From assembly GCA_023414355.1 (NCBI GenBank), contig JAEZOB010000023.1, forward strand, positions 62,001 through 126,000: a stretch of DNA of 64,000 bases. The letters run 5' to 3'. This DNA comes from Bacillota bacterium. Lineage in GTDB: Bacteria; Bacillota; Clostridia; Lachnospirales; Lachnospiraceae. Both the position numbers and the translations under genes were made by a program. Each line of letters opens with the position of its first letter. Positions within the stretch are counted from its first letter, which is position 1. Of the stretch, positions 43,729-52,522 are shown piece by piece. The notes below the pieces were generated by a model. That model was not told the origin of the DNA. It was given only the letters and a program-made list of their open reading frames with translations, and made no database searches.

Positions 43729-45276
43729 ATGGCAATTCGTATGTCGGGATTAACATCCGGGTTGGATACTGAGAATATCGTGAAAGAGTTAATGTCAGCT
43801 CAGCGCTTAAAATCTACGAAGATTAGCAATAAGAAGACAAAGCTGGAATGGAAACAAGAGAAATGGAAGGACCTAAATAGTAAGATTTATTCTTTTTATA
43901 CCGACCAGCTATCCAAGATGAAATTGAAGGGAAGTTTCAATACAGTAAAAACAAGCTCATCAGATGAAAGTAAAGTTGAAGTAACTGCTGCCGGTAATAC
44001 CCCGGAAGGAAATCATAGCATACAGGTGAAGTCCGTTGCAAGTGCTCAGATTGTTACCGGTGCTGTAGTAGGATCAAATATATCCACAGATACTAAGCTG
44101 GTTTCTTTGGGCTTAGGTAATACAGCGGATGCTTCTATCACGGTAACAGCAGGTACTACTACAAAGACACTGAATATTGAAGCAGGTACAACAGTGGAGG
44201 ATTTTCTGACTACCTTATCGGATGCCGGTTTAAATGCTTCCTTTGATACTGCTCAGAAACGGTTCTTCATTAGTTCTAAGAAGAGTGGTATCGAGAATTC
44301 ATTTTCCATCAGAACTTCTTCTCCGAGTATGGACTTAAGTAAGTTAGGCTTGAGTCAGATCTTCGCATCGCGACAGGCAGACGGATCGGTTGGGATCAGC
44401 TATGGCTCCAATGTAACGGTCGTAAAACCTTCCGATGCTAAAATTGTACTGGATGGAGCGGAGATGACAAGCTCTTCTAATACCATAGCTGTCAATGGAT
44501 TAACACTAAATATCAAGGGAGTCACAGCCGGAGCAAATGCAGCAGCTACTGACGATGATGCACCGGTCAACATTACTGTAAGCAAGGATGTTGAAGCTGC
44601 CTATGATATGGTTAAGAAGTTTGTAAAATCTTACAACGAACTTCTTAAGAGCTTGAACGATGTGTATTATGCGGATACCGCAAAGGGGTATGAACCATTG
44701 ACGGACGAGCAGAAAGAGGCTATGTCTGAGGAGCAGGAAAAGAAGTGGGAAGACAAGATAAAGAATTCCCTGCTACGCAGAGATAGTGATGTTGGTACGA
44801 TCTCAAGCTCGATGCGGACAATCATGGGTAAAGGCATTGAGTATAATGGAAAAGGCTACTCTCTGGCGAGCTTCGGAATCAGCGCCTCGGATTATACAGA
44901 AAAAGGTCTGTTACATATTGATGGTAATTCTGAAGATAGTGTATCCACGGCAAAGACGGATAAGCTGAAAGCAGCTTTAGCGGAGAATCCGGAAGCAGTT
45001 ATGGAGACGCTGACTCAATTATCGAAGGAACTCTATGAGGATATGACGGGTAAGATGAGGAGCACGAATCTTCGAAGTGCTATGACCTTCTATAATGACA
45101 AAGAGATGAAAAAGGAAGTAGCGAATTATAAGGATGAGATCAAAACCATGGAAGATAAGCTTGCTGATATGGAGTCTCGCTATTATAGACAGTTTACAGC
45201 GATGGAGAAGGCAATGGCAAATATGAATTCACAAAGCGCTAACATAACCTCGCTATTGGGAGGATCAACAAAATAA
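43729..45276 (+). CDS. fliD: flagellar filament cap protein FliD
   Basis: A 515-residue cap protein. The N-terminal FliD motif is SGLTSGLDTENIVKELMSAQRLKSTKISNKKTKLEWKQEKWKDLN, and the C-terminal coiled coil ends with QFTAMEKAMANMNSQSANITSLLGG. The cap lets flagellin polymerise at the tip. AAGGAGG lies before ATG 43729, 12 bases after flaG. Confidence 0.95.
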   Translation: MAIRMSGLTSGLDTENIVKELMSAQRLKSTKISNKKTKLEWKQEKWKDLNSKIYSFYTDQLSKMKLKGSFNTVKTSSSDESKVEVTAAGNTPEGNHSIQVKSVASAQIVTGAVVGSNISTDTKLVSLGLGNTADASITVTAGTTTKTLNIEAGTTVEDFLTTLSDAGLNASFDTAQKRFFISSKKSGIENSFSIRTSSPSMDLSKLGLSQIFASRQADGSVGISYGSNVTVVKPSDAKIVLDGAEMTSSSNTIAVNGLTLNIKGVTAGANAAATDDDAPVNITVSKDVEAAYDMVKKFVKSYNELLKSLNDVYYADTAKGYEPLTDEQKEAMSEEQEKKWEDKIKNSLLRRDSDVGTISSSMRTIMGKGIEYNGKGYSLASFGISASDYTEKGLLHIDGNSEDSVSTAKTDKLKAALAENPEAVMETLTQLSKELYEDMTGKMRSTNLRSAMTFYNDKEMKKEVANYKDEIKTMEDKLADMESRYYRQFTAMEKAMANMNSQSANITSLLGGSTK

Positions 45277-45312
45277 ATTACTTACCTGTAATGATTAGAA
45301 GGAGGCACCAAA

Positions 45313-45696
45313 ATGGCCATCAATCCAGCAACAGCCTATCAAAACAGTAAAATCCTCACGGCATCGCCACAAGAATTGACCTTAATGCTCTATGACGGAG
45401 CAATTAAGTTTTGCAATGTTGCGATGCTGGCAATTGAGAAGAACGATATACCAAAAGCTCATCAGAATATCGTGAAGGCTGAGAATATTATTAGCGAGTT
45501 TAGAGCTACACTAAATCCGAAATATCCGACGGCAAAGGATTTTGATATTATGTATGAATATATTAATCGTCGTCTGATGGAAGCGAATATCAAGAAGGAT
45601 AACGAGATATTAGAAGAAGCGGTCGGGTTTATCAAAGAAATGCGCGAGACCTGGAAGGAACTAATGAAGCCGAAGGACAAGGAAAAATTAGCTTAG
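45313..45696 (+). CDS. fliS: flagellin export chaperone FliS
   Basis: A 127-residue helical protein with the FliS signature (NPATAYQNSKILTASPQELTLMLYDGAIKFCNVA), which caps the flagellin C-terminus before export. GGAGG precedes ATG 45313. Operon with fliD; also a regulator of the FliW/CsrA loop through competition for flagellin. Confidence 0.95.
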   Translation: MAINPATAYQNSKILTASPQELTLMLYDGAIKFCNVAMLAIEKNDIPKAHQNIVKAENIISEFRATLNPKYPTAKDFDIMYEYINRRLMEANIKKDNEILEEAVGFIKEMRETWKELMKPKDKEKLA

Positions 45697-45740
45697 AAGC
45701 ATAAAGTATCATGGTTATCGGTGAGAAAGGAAACAACACT

Positions 45741-46232
45741 ATGGATTTCGTAAACCAGAGTGAGACTTATCTGGCTGTAATGATCGCTTCCCTGGAGAAG
45801 AAAAGTGATCTGCTGGAACAGCTTTTTGAGCTCTCGAAGCAGCAGGAGCAATTAATCAAAAGTGATAAGTTCGATGACGAGCAGTTCAATCGAATAATTG
45901 AAGAAAAGGGAGTGGGAATTGCTAAGATTCAAGAATTGGATCAAGGCTTTGATAAGCTCTATCAATCCCTTAAGGAAGAATTAACCGCGAATCCGGGGAG
46001 TTATAAAAAGGAACTTCAAAAGCTGAAGGATTTAATCTCGACAGTCACAGACCGAGGGGTACAGCTGCAGGCACTTGAAATGCAGAATAAGACCAGAATG
46101 GAAGCGTATTTCCGTTCTAAACGGAAGGAAATTAAGGATTTTAATTTAAGTAGCCAGACGGCTACGAGCTATTATAAGAATATGACAGATCAGTATCAGC
46201 AGCAGTCCTATTTTTTTGATAAAAAAAAATAA
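45741..46232 (+). CDS. FliT/FlgN-like flagellar chaperone
   Basis: A 163-residue coiled-coil protein of the FliT/FlgN type (EKKSDLLEQLFELSKQQEQLI, then KLYQSLKEEL), the expected position after fliS for the cap chaperone FliT. ATG 45741 is about ten bases from GAAAGGA; ATG 45711 is an alternative. Ends in a polar Tyr/Gln tail. Name not firm because these families diverge strongly. Confidence 0.65.
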   Translation: MDFVNQSETYLAVMIASLEKKSDLLEQLFELSKQQEQLIKSDKFDDEQFNRIIEEKGVGIAKIQELDQGFDKLYQSLKEELTANPGSYKKELQKLKDLISTVTDRGVQLQALEMQNKTRMEAYFRSKRKEIKDFNLSSQTATSYYKNMTDQYQQQSYFFDKKK

Positions 46233-46249
46233 AATTCTACATTTTGCTA

Positions 46250-46276
46250 TAAAGTATTTTGCATTCTATCCGATAT
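46250..46276 (+). promoter_or_regulatory. sigma-D promoter of the flagellin gene
   Basis: TAAA (46250-46253), 15 bases, TCCGATAT (46269-46276); an almost perfect flagellar sigma promoter. Transcription should start near 46283, giving a leader of about 155 bases. Confidence 0.85.
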
Positions 46277-46294
46277 ATATTACAGGTAAGCAAA

Positions 46295-46430
46295 ATTCAC
46301 TGATCCTTCTCGAACGGAGCGTACGGCCACCAGAAGCTGACAGTGAATTGCTTATAGAAGAACTTAGTTAGCTCAAAGAGCTAAACTATCAACAGTGGAA
46401 CAAGGATGTCCACTTAAAAAACCAAGGAGG
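46295..46430 (+). promoter_or_regulatory. structured flagellin leader with two CsrA sites
   Basis: A long stem joins ATTCACTG (46295-46302) with CAGTGAAT (46341-46348), and TTAGCTC/GAGCTAA forms a second. GTGGA-ACAAGGATG-TCCAC (46395-46413) presents the optimal CsrA sequence ACAAGGAT in a hairpin loop, and the second GGA is inside the Shine-Dalgarno GGAGG (46426-46430). This is the two-site design known from Bacillus hag. Confidence 0.8.
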
Positions 46431-46437
46431 TAATTAT

Positions 46438-48240
46438 ATGGTAATTAATCACAATCTCGCATCACAAAACGCATTAAGAAGTACAAACACTAACGCAGCT
46501 AATGCTAGCAAATCAATGGAAAAGCTTTCTTCCGGTTTAAGAATTAACAGAGCAGGCGATGATGCAGCAGGTCTTGCAATTTCCGAAAAGATGAGAGCTC
46601 AGGTTCGCGGACTTGATCAGGCATCTTCCAATGGTCAGGATGGTATCTCCATGATCCAGACAGCAGAAGGTGCATTAAGCGAGACTCATGCAATTCTTCA
46701 AAGAATGAGAGAACTTGCAGTTCAGGCTTCCAATGATACTAACGTATCAGTTGACCGTAGTGAAATCCAGAAGGAAATGGATGAGCTTACAAAGGAAGTA
46801 ACCAGAATAGCAAACAACACCGAATTCAATACTCAGAAGCTGATCAACGGCGGAATAACAGAAGACGGAATTGGTGAGGCTAAGTTCCATATTGGTGCAA
46901 ATGCTAGTCAGGATATCACCTTATCCATTAGTGCTATGGATGCGAAAACCTTAGGAATTTCCAGAGATGTTGCATCTGCAGAATTAGATGCTGCTAATGC
47001 AGGCGGTCTGAAAAGCGCTAAAGTAGATTCTACAGATGTTACAAGAACCTTAGCAGATGGTGACTACCAGGTTGTTGTTACTGATGGAGTTGCAGGCGCA
47101 ACTATTGATGCAGGCGCTACAGGTATCACTGGTGTAACTGCAACTGGTACTCCTACAGATGAATTCGCAGTTACTTTGACTTATCATGCTGCAGTTGGTG
47201 GTACAGCAAGTACGACACCTGCAAGTACAGTAGGCGGACAGAATGACTGGGTTATCAATGGTGGAGCGGTAAATGGTGCATTATTAAATGGTGTCACAGT
47301 TAACTTTACTGAAGGTGCTGCTGCTGGAGCAACTTATGATTCTGGTACCAGAGCAATAAATGTAGTAGTAGATACAACAGATACCGCTGTAACTAATTCT
47401 GATGTACAGGGTTATATTCAGGCTATAGCTGATGCTGATGGAATTGATTTCAGCGCTATTACTGTTACAGCTGGCACACAGTTTGATGCAACAGGTGTTG
47501 TTACAGCAGGAACTGCAACATTTAACAATGCCGGTGTAAATCCGATAGCTGCTAACTGGACCACCTCCAATACATCTGGTGCAGATTTCGCTGCATCTTA
47601 TGTAGCAACTACGAACAACTTAGCTGTTAATGGAGTAACCATTGACTTATCAGCATCTGCTAATATGACTACAGGTGAGTCAATTACAATCACCGGTGGT
47701 ACAACAACCGCTCAGTTACAAACCGCAGCGGGTGCAAATATCGGAACAGCAGCTTATATTAGTAAAGCTGATGGCGGAAGTTATACATTGGGTAGCAGTA
47801 CCGGTGTTGGACAGGCAAAGGTTACCTTCGCCGCTGGGGAAGCTAAATCAGGTACAACAACCTTCACAAAGTCTTCTGTAGCTGCTACGGCAGCATCAAA
47901 GCTTGGTGACAGTATGACTGATGCTAAGGTTGCCGGTGGTCTGAATGTTTCCAATCAGGCATCAGCAAGTAAGTCCATTACTACAATCCAGTCAGCAATT
48001 GAAATGGTATCTGCTGAAAGATCTAAGCTTGGTGCTTACCAGAACAGATTAGAGCATACCATCGCTAACTTAGGAACTTCCAGTGAGAACTTAACAGCTG
48101 CAGAATCCAGAATTAGAGACGTTGATATGGCGAAAGAAATGTCTACATTCTCTAAGAACAACATTCTTGCACAGGCTGCACAGTCCATGCTGGCTCAGGC
48201 TAATCAACAGCCTCAGCAGGTTCTTCAGTTATTACAGTAA
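46438..48240 (+). CDS. hag: flagellin
   Basis: A 600-residue flagellin. The conserved ends are present: MVINHNLASQNALRSTNTN with SSGLRINRAGDDAAGLAI, and the C-terminal VDMAKEMSTFSKNNILAQAAQSMLAQANQQPQQVLQLLQ. The TLR5-contact segment LQRMRELAVQASN (87-99) is intact. The centre (about 175-510) is a large Ala/Thr/Gly-rich variable domain, making it longer than the usual 275-400 residue Firmicutes flagellins. Highly expressed codons, sigma-D promoter, CsrA-controlled leader and a perfect terminator. Confidence 0.95.
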   Translation: MVINHNLASQNALRSTNTNAANASKSMEKLSSGLRINRAGDDAAGLAISEKMRAQVRGLDQASSNGQDGISMIQTAEGALSETHAILQRMRELAVQASNDTNVSVDRSEIQKEMDELTKEVTRIANNTEFNTQKLINGGITEDGIGEAKFHIGANASQDITLSISAMDAKTLGISRDVASAELDAANAGGLKSAKVDSTDVTRTLADGDYQVVVTDGVAGATIDAGATGITGVTATGTPTDEFAVTLTYHAAVGGTASTTPASTVGGQNDWVINGGAVNGALLNGVTVNFTEGAAAGATYDSGTRAINVVVDTTDTAVTNSDVQGYIQAIADADGIDFSAITVTAGTQFDATGVVTAGTATFNNAGVNPIAANWTTSNTSGADFAASYVATTNNLAVNGVTIDLSASANMTTGESITITGGTTTAQLQTAAGANIGTAAYISKADGGSYTLGSSTGVGQAKVTFAAGEAKSGTTTFTKSSVAATAASKLGDSMTDAKVAGGLNVSNQASASKSITTIQSAIEMVSAERSKLGAYQNRLEHTIANLGTSSENLTAAESRIRDVDMAKEMSTFSKNNILAQAAQSMLAQANQQPQQVLQLLQ

Positions 48241-48272
48241 TTATAAGTTTAGTACATATCATAATTGATATG

Positions 48273-48303
48273 GGAGCCAGAGCGAAAGCTCTGGCTCCTT
48301 TTT
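48273..48303 (+). terminator. rho-independent terminator of flagellin
   Basis: GGAGCCAGAGC (48273-48283) pairs with GCTCTGGCTCC (48288-48298) around GAAA, then five T. Confidence 0.95.
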
Positions 48304-48423
48304 ATATCATAAACCACCCACTTTGTAAGGTTATAGTAAGAAAAAATTAAGTAGCATAGCGTCCCTCAGCTATGCTATTATATAGTTAGGGGAAAATGTT
48401 TTCTGTAAATTAAATGTAAAACG

Positions 48424-48451
48424 TTAAGGATGGGAAGCTGCCTGCCGATAA
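48424..48451 (+). promoter_or_regulatory. sigma-D-like promoter of the secreted protein gene
   Basis: TTAA (48424-48427), 16 bases, GCCGATAA (48444-48451). The -10 is consensus and the -35 is one base off. Confidence 0.5.
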
Positions 48452-48551
48452 CATAACTATAGAGTTATTTACAAAAGAAAATCAGAGGGAAGCTCTGATC
48501 AAATTTCAAAGGAACAATAGTATAGACGACCACACGGAGGTGCATGTGAAC

Positions 48552-50615
48552 ATGAAAAAACAAATGCTGCGACTGGTACTGTTTTTCATTGCAGTACTTG
48601 GATTAGTCTGTTATCCGGAGAAGAAGGCTTATGCTGCTGCTACAAAGATTCAGGTGGTAGCGGTTGCTTACTCGGATGAGAGTATCATTGTCAAGAATAA
48701 TGGTAATACGAGAATCTATTTTGCCACCGAGGCGGATGCCGGAAGAGGCTATTGGGACAGTATCGATGTGAAGACAACAGAGACATTTACTGTCATTGAC
48801 TTCTCTTATCTGTCACCGAATACAGAGAATATTATGAAGATTAAGGGTGCTCAGGAACAGACCCCATCTCGTGTCATAATCAGAAAGAGACCTCAGCGGT
48901 TAGATGTATCGATTAATTACAGTAATTTTGATACCAGCGCTAAAATAGCAGAATTGTTGAATATCAGATCAACCGAAGGTTCCGGCCTTTATCCGATCAC
49001 GATCAAAGATCTTGAGTGGAAGAAGGGCACAGACGGCGAATGGCTCGCCTCAGAATACCTGGAGACAGCACTTCTGAAGAGATATCTCCTAAAGGGGACG
49101 ATTCTTTATTTCCGTACCGCTGCGCTCGATGATGTAGCAGATGTCAGCGGTGTAGTAGGTTATGATAAAGCTAAATTTAGTTCTGATGTCAGTGGATATT
49201 CCTATAAAAATAAATTGGAGAACCTTGGAGCTACCAGCGAAAGCAGTCTGGTGTTCAGTGATGCGACTCTTCCTGATGGAATGGATGGAAGACGTCCCGG
49301 TTCTGAGGTCAGATTAAAGATCAATAAGCAGGATGCTACTCCGATCACGAATATTGATGGTGGTGAGTTCACCATGGGCATCAGATATGGTCAGGAATAT
49401 AGAATATCCTTGGATAATGGGGTGACCTATACCAATTGGTTCAAGGTAACTGACACCATGAGCAAACCGCTCAAGCTCGCTACGATGCTATACAATGCGA
49501 CGAACGGAGCTGATACATCGAATGGCTTGACGGATGCGTTCCCTCAGATGTCGATCGATGTGAGAGATTTCTCCACAGCAAGAGCAGCCTCCTCTAAGAT
49601 AGTTACTACGAATATTCCTATCCAGCGAGTAATCGCTGCCGCAGCAGTGGAAGGAACACCGACCGTTGCGGACAATAATGTCTATGTAAGCTATAATGGT
49701 AACAAGAATGTGATCGTCACAATACCTTCGGCTACAGATGATTATCCATATGAGTACACTGTAGTAAGGTCCGGAGCCACACTTGATGTTGATCGCGCTA
49801 CCTGGACTGAAATTAATAAGAATACTCCGGTTAAGATTGCATCGACAAAAGCGGTAGACGGTAGTACACTCTATTTCAGAAAGAAAGAGATTAAGTATCA
49901 GGCTGAGACAAATACTCACGTACAGGTGAACTTCCAGCTGGCATCTACCTATGCAACCTTTAATGTAACCTATCCTTCCTTACCGGTTGCACCGAAGAAG
50001 ACCTATGTCTATACCAAGGGTTATTCGGGGGATATCGAGATTGTAGTACAGCTTAATATTGCCAATAGAAAGCCTTTTGAGAACCATGTCAAGGCAGTGA
50101 AGCTTGGTACGAAGGATATTCCGTTCACTCAGAATCCGGATATTGTTCAAACCCCTGGCCACATCTTTAGTCCTGCTGTCGTAAATTACTTAACGATTAA
50201 ATTGACAGGAACAGAATTGGCGAAGATGGCGAACTGCACTGCAAGAACCATAGCTATTTACTATGATAACGGTACTGTGGATAAGGCGACCAGCAAGCTT
50301 ACAATCAAGAACCCTACGGATGCGGGAGCATTACTAATGAATGTTAATACATCGGTACCTAACACCGTAACAGTATCTGTAGCAAGTACGATCCCCACCA
50401 CGAGCAAATTAGTATATAATTATTCTACCGATGTAATTTCAGGGAAAAAATGTGAAGATACCGTAGATGCTTCATATAAAGATCTAGATGCAACAGGTAT
50501 TATTGATACAACAGGCAGGTCAGGTCAGTATCTTACGGTGTACGAGGTTACCAAACCGGTAGTACCCACGGATCCGAGCTATATTGTACGCTATAATTCC
50601 GTTAAACTGCCATGA
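48552..50615 (+). CDS. large secreted protein of the flagellar regulon
   Basis: A 687-residue exported protein of no family I know. The N-terminus is a signal peptide (KKQMLRLVLFFIAVLGLVC, cleavage near AYA-A). The rest is beta-rich with repeated clusters such as LYFRKKEIKY and YFRTAALDD, probably several immunoglobulin-like modules. ATG 48552 is 11 bases after GGAGG and GTG 48546 five bases; either may be used. A sigma-D-like promoter and its place after flagellin suggest a flagellum-associated or surface role. Confidence 0.65.
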   Translation: MKKQMLRLVLFFIAVLGLVCYPEKKAYAAATKIQVVAVAYSDESIIVKNNGNTRIYFATEADAGRGYWDSIDVKTTETFTVIDFSYLSPNTENIMKIKGAQEQTPSRVIIRKRPQRLDVSINYSNFDTSAKIAELLNIRSTEGSGLYPITIKDLEWKKGTDGEWLASEYLETALLKRYLLKGTILYFRTAALDDVADVSGVVGYDKAKFSSDVSGYSYKNKLENLGATSESSLVFSDATLPDGMDGRRPGSEVRLKINKQDATPITNIDGGEFTMGIRYGQEYRISLDNGVTYTNWFKVTDTMSKPLKLATMLYNATNGADTSNGLTDAFPQMSIDVRDFSTARAASSKIVTTNIPIQRVIAAAAVEGTPTVADNNVYVSYNGNKNVIVTIPSATDDYPYEYTVVRSGATLDVDRATWTEINKNTPVKIASTKAVDGSTLYFRKKEIKYQAETNTHVQVNFQLASTYATFNVTYPSLPVAPKKTYVYTKGYSGDIEIVVQLNIANRKPFENHVKAVKLGTKDIPFTQNPDIVQTPGHIFSPAVVNYLTIKLTGTELAKMANCTARTIAIYYDNGTVDKATSKLTIKNPTDAGALLMNVNTSVPNTVTVSVASTIPTTSKLVYNYSTDVISGKKCEDTVDASYKDLDATGIIDTTGRSGQYLTVYEVTKPVVPTDPSYIVRYNSVKLP

Positions 50616-50648
50616 TTGCATTAAAAGCATACTGCAAGGTGAGGAACT

Positions 50649-50881
50649 ATGGTAACGATCAGTGTCTGCATGATTGTGAAAGATGAAGAAAAGGTACTTA
50701 CCAGATACAGACGAAGTAATTGATGTGGATATCCTACAGCGGCTTCTGCTCCTGAAGCAGAAGCCGTTGCCGGATAACTGATGTAATATAGGACATAGAA
50801 GGCGGTCCGAATACCTATCATGTAATGGGATTGTACGGATATTGTTTGATGCTTGGAGCATATAGAATAAGGGGTGGAGAC
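50649..50881 (+). pseudogene. glycosyltransferase remnant
   Basis: ATG 50649 with GAGG five bases upstream opens MVTISVCMIVKDEEKVL, the typical start of GT-A family 2 glycosyltransferases, but stops after 24 codons. The following bases to about 50881 read in another frame as GPNTYHVMGLYGYCLMLG, like a TPR-type tail. This looks like a large internal deletion in a flagellar-region glycosyltransferase gene. Confidence 0.6.
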
Positions 50882-51805
50882 TTGACGCAGAACGTAAGAA
50901 ATATCTTTGAGCATAATATCGTACTGTTGGGTAAGATGGATAAAGTAGTCCATTATTTACGTGAACAACAGTGTGACAAAGCTTTGAGTCTGGTAGCCGA
51001 CTCTATTGATGAAATCAATTATATCATTGAAGCGATTATTAGTGACCGAGAGTACTTTCACCTGGTGAATACGGAATCTATATTTGAGATGCTGACTGGG
51101 ATACTTGAGGCTAAGAAAAACATGGATTTTGTCCTGCTTGCTGATCTTCTGGAGCTGCAGCTGATGAATTTTCTTCTCAGTGTACAGGAACTGATCATCG
51201 GGAAAGAGGAGATACTTTTTGATGAAGAAAGATACCAGGAAAATATCACTTATTTAATTAACAAAGCAGAAGGAAACACAGAGCAGCTTAAACAACCGAT
51301 GAATCCGGCACAGCTTCTGGAAAATGGTTACCGCATCGAATTCACTTCCTCCGGGCGGATGACACTGGTGGCTGAGAATGAGGGCTCGAAATTCTATTTT
51401 CATACGAACAATAAAGTACAGAGCGAGGCCTTTTGTCTTGCAGGAAGCTGGCTGCAGAAGGAAGCGGACTGCTATGTCCTCTATGGACTTGGCATGGGAT
51501 ACCAGATCCTTGAGCTTCTGGCTTTGGCTCCGGAACAGCGCTTTGAAATATATGAGGCAGATGCGAACGTAATCCGACTTGCCTGCGCTTTTACCGATCT
51601 GAAGCCATTGCTGACAGAAACAAGGGTCAGGCTGATCTACGATCCGGATTTTGAACTGCTTTCGACCAGAGTATCCGAATTGAAAATAAATGAGGCTTTT
51701 CGTGTACATTATCCGTCCTTTAAGAATATTCGCAGCCAAAAGGGCAAAGCTATTGTAGAAAAAGGACTCCCCTGGCTGAAGCTGTTATCAGCAAGTGAAG
51801 ATTAA
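50882..51805 (+). CDS. Maf/DUF115-like N-terminal domain protein
   Basis: A 307-residue protein. The second half resembles the motility-associated factor (Maf) glycosyltransferases (NGYRIEFTSSGRMTLV, then CYVLYGLGMGYQILELLA, then FEIYEADANVIRLA). Only the N-terminal domain of such proteins is present. The first 120 residues are helical with leucine-rich heptads. TTG 50882 is just after GGTGGAG; an upstream frame joins the glycosyltransferase remnant. In this locus a role in flagellin glycosylation is likely but the enzyme part may be lost. Confidence 0.6.
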   Translation: MTQNVRNIFEHNIVLLGKMDKVVHYLREQQCDKALSLVADSIDEINYIIEAIISDREYFHLVNTESIFEMLTGILEAKKNMDFVLLADLLELQLMNFLLSVQELIIGKEEILFDEERYQENITYLINKAEGNTEQLKQPMNPAQLLENGYRIEFTSSGRMTLVAENEGSKFYFHTNNKVQSEAFCLAGSWLQKEADCYVLYGLGMGYQILELLALAPEQRFEIYEADANVIRLACAFTDLKPLLTETRVRLIYDPDFELLSTRVSELKINEAFRVHYPSFKNIRSQKGKAIVEKGLPWLKLLSASED

Positions 51806-51813
51806 TTGTTATA

Positions 51814-51867
51814 TTTGCATACAGAAATCATTCGTTACTGAAAATGGAGTGAATAGTAACGATTAGT
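51814..51867. repeat. dispersed hairpin, family B, copy 2
   Basis: TTTGCATACAGAAATC followed by CGTTACT (51833-51839) and AGTAACG (51855-51861) around an AATGGAGTGAA-like loop, about 85 percent like 29258-29312. Confidence 0.65.
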
Positions 51868-51939
51868 TCAAAATAATTATAATAATCGTCGGAATGGATT
51901 GATAAGTATTTCCAAATATGGCATAATAAAGAAAAATGA

Positions 51940-51969
51940 AAGTCACTAAAGGAACTTAGTGGCTTTTAT
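51940..51969 (+). terminator. probable terminator after the Maf-like gene
   Basis: AAGTCACTAA pairs with TTAGTGGCTT around GGAAC-type loop, followed by TT; moderate. Confidence 0.6.
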
Positions 51970-52039
51970 CACATTCAGACTAGCGGGATTGTAATTATGT
52001 TAAATTAATTCATACAGAGCTTTGGAAGGAGGAGGAAAG

Positions 52040-52522
52040 ATGCTTTATATTATCATTGTATTAGTGATTGTCATTGGAGAATATAAGATCAAGGATCATA
52101 TTGAGAAACACAGAGAGCTGGGAGAACGTGAGGAGATTTTAGGTGGAAATATCATTCTCCGTAAGCACCATAATGAGGGGGCTTTCCTGAATTTTATGGG
52201 TGAAAAAAAGGAGCTTCTAAAGACCATATCCTGTGTATGCTTAGGATTGGTGTCACTCCTTTTCCTCATCCTTCTTCCCAAGAAGGGTAAAAAAATATTT
52301 AAATTAGGTCTGGCCTTTGCCCTCGGCGGAGCGATCAGTAATGTAGCTGACAGATTGCAGAGGGGTTATGTCGTAGACTACTTCAGCTTCAAATGTAAGA
52401 AGCTGAAGAGTATTATTTTTAATCTGGCCGACATGGCGATCTTTCTTGGATCAGCCTTGATGCTAGTATCTACCCTTTTCTCTTCGAAAGGCAAGAGCGG
52501 CACCGACAAAGCCTCGGAATAA
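52040..52522 (+). CDS. signal peptidase II-like membrane protease
   Basis: A 160-residue membrane protein of four spans with the LspA signature GGAISNVADRLQRGYVVDYF and FNLADM, supplying the two catalytic aspartates; ADR/LAD positions about 109 and 133. LspA cleaves lipoprotein signal peptides. It is more divergent at the N-terminus than usual LspA (no standard LDQ-K), so a paralogue is possible. ATG 52040 follows GGAGGAGGAAAG. Its last 60 bases overlap the 3' end of the convergent pyrG. Confidence 0.7.
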   Translation: MLYIIIVLVIVIGEYKIKDHIEKHRELGEREEILGGNIILRKHHNEGAFLNFMGEKKELLKTISCVCLGLVSLLFLILLPKKGKKIFKLGLAFALGGAISNVADRLQRGYVVDYFSFKCKKLKSIIFNLADMAIFLGSALMLVSTLFSSKGKSGTDKASE

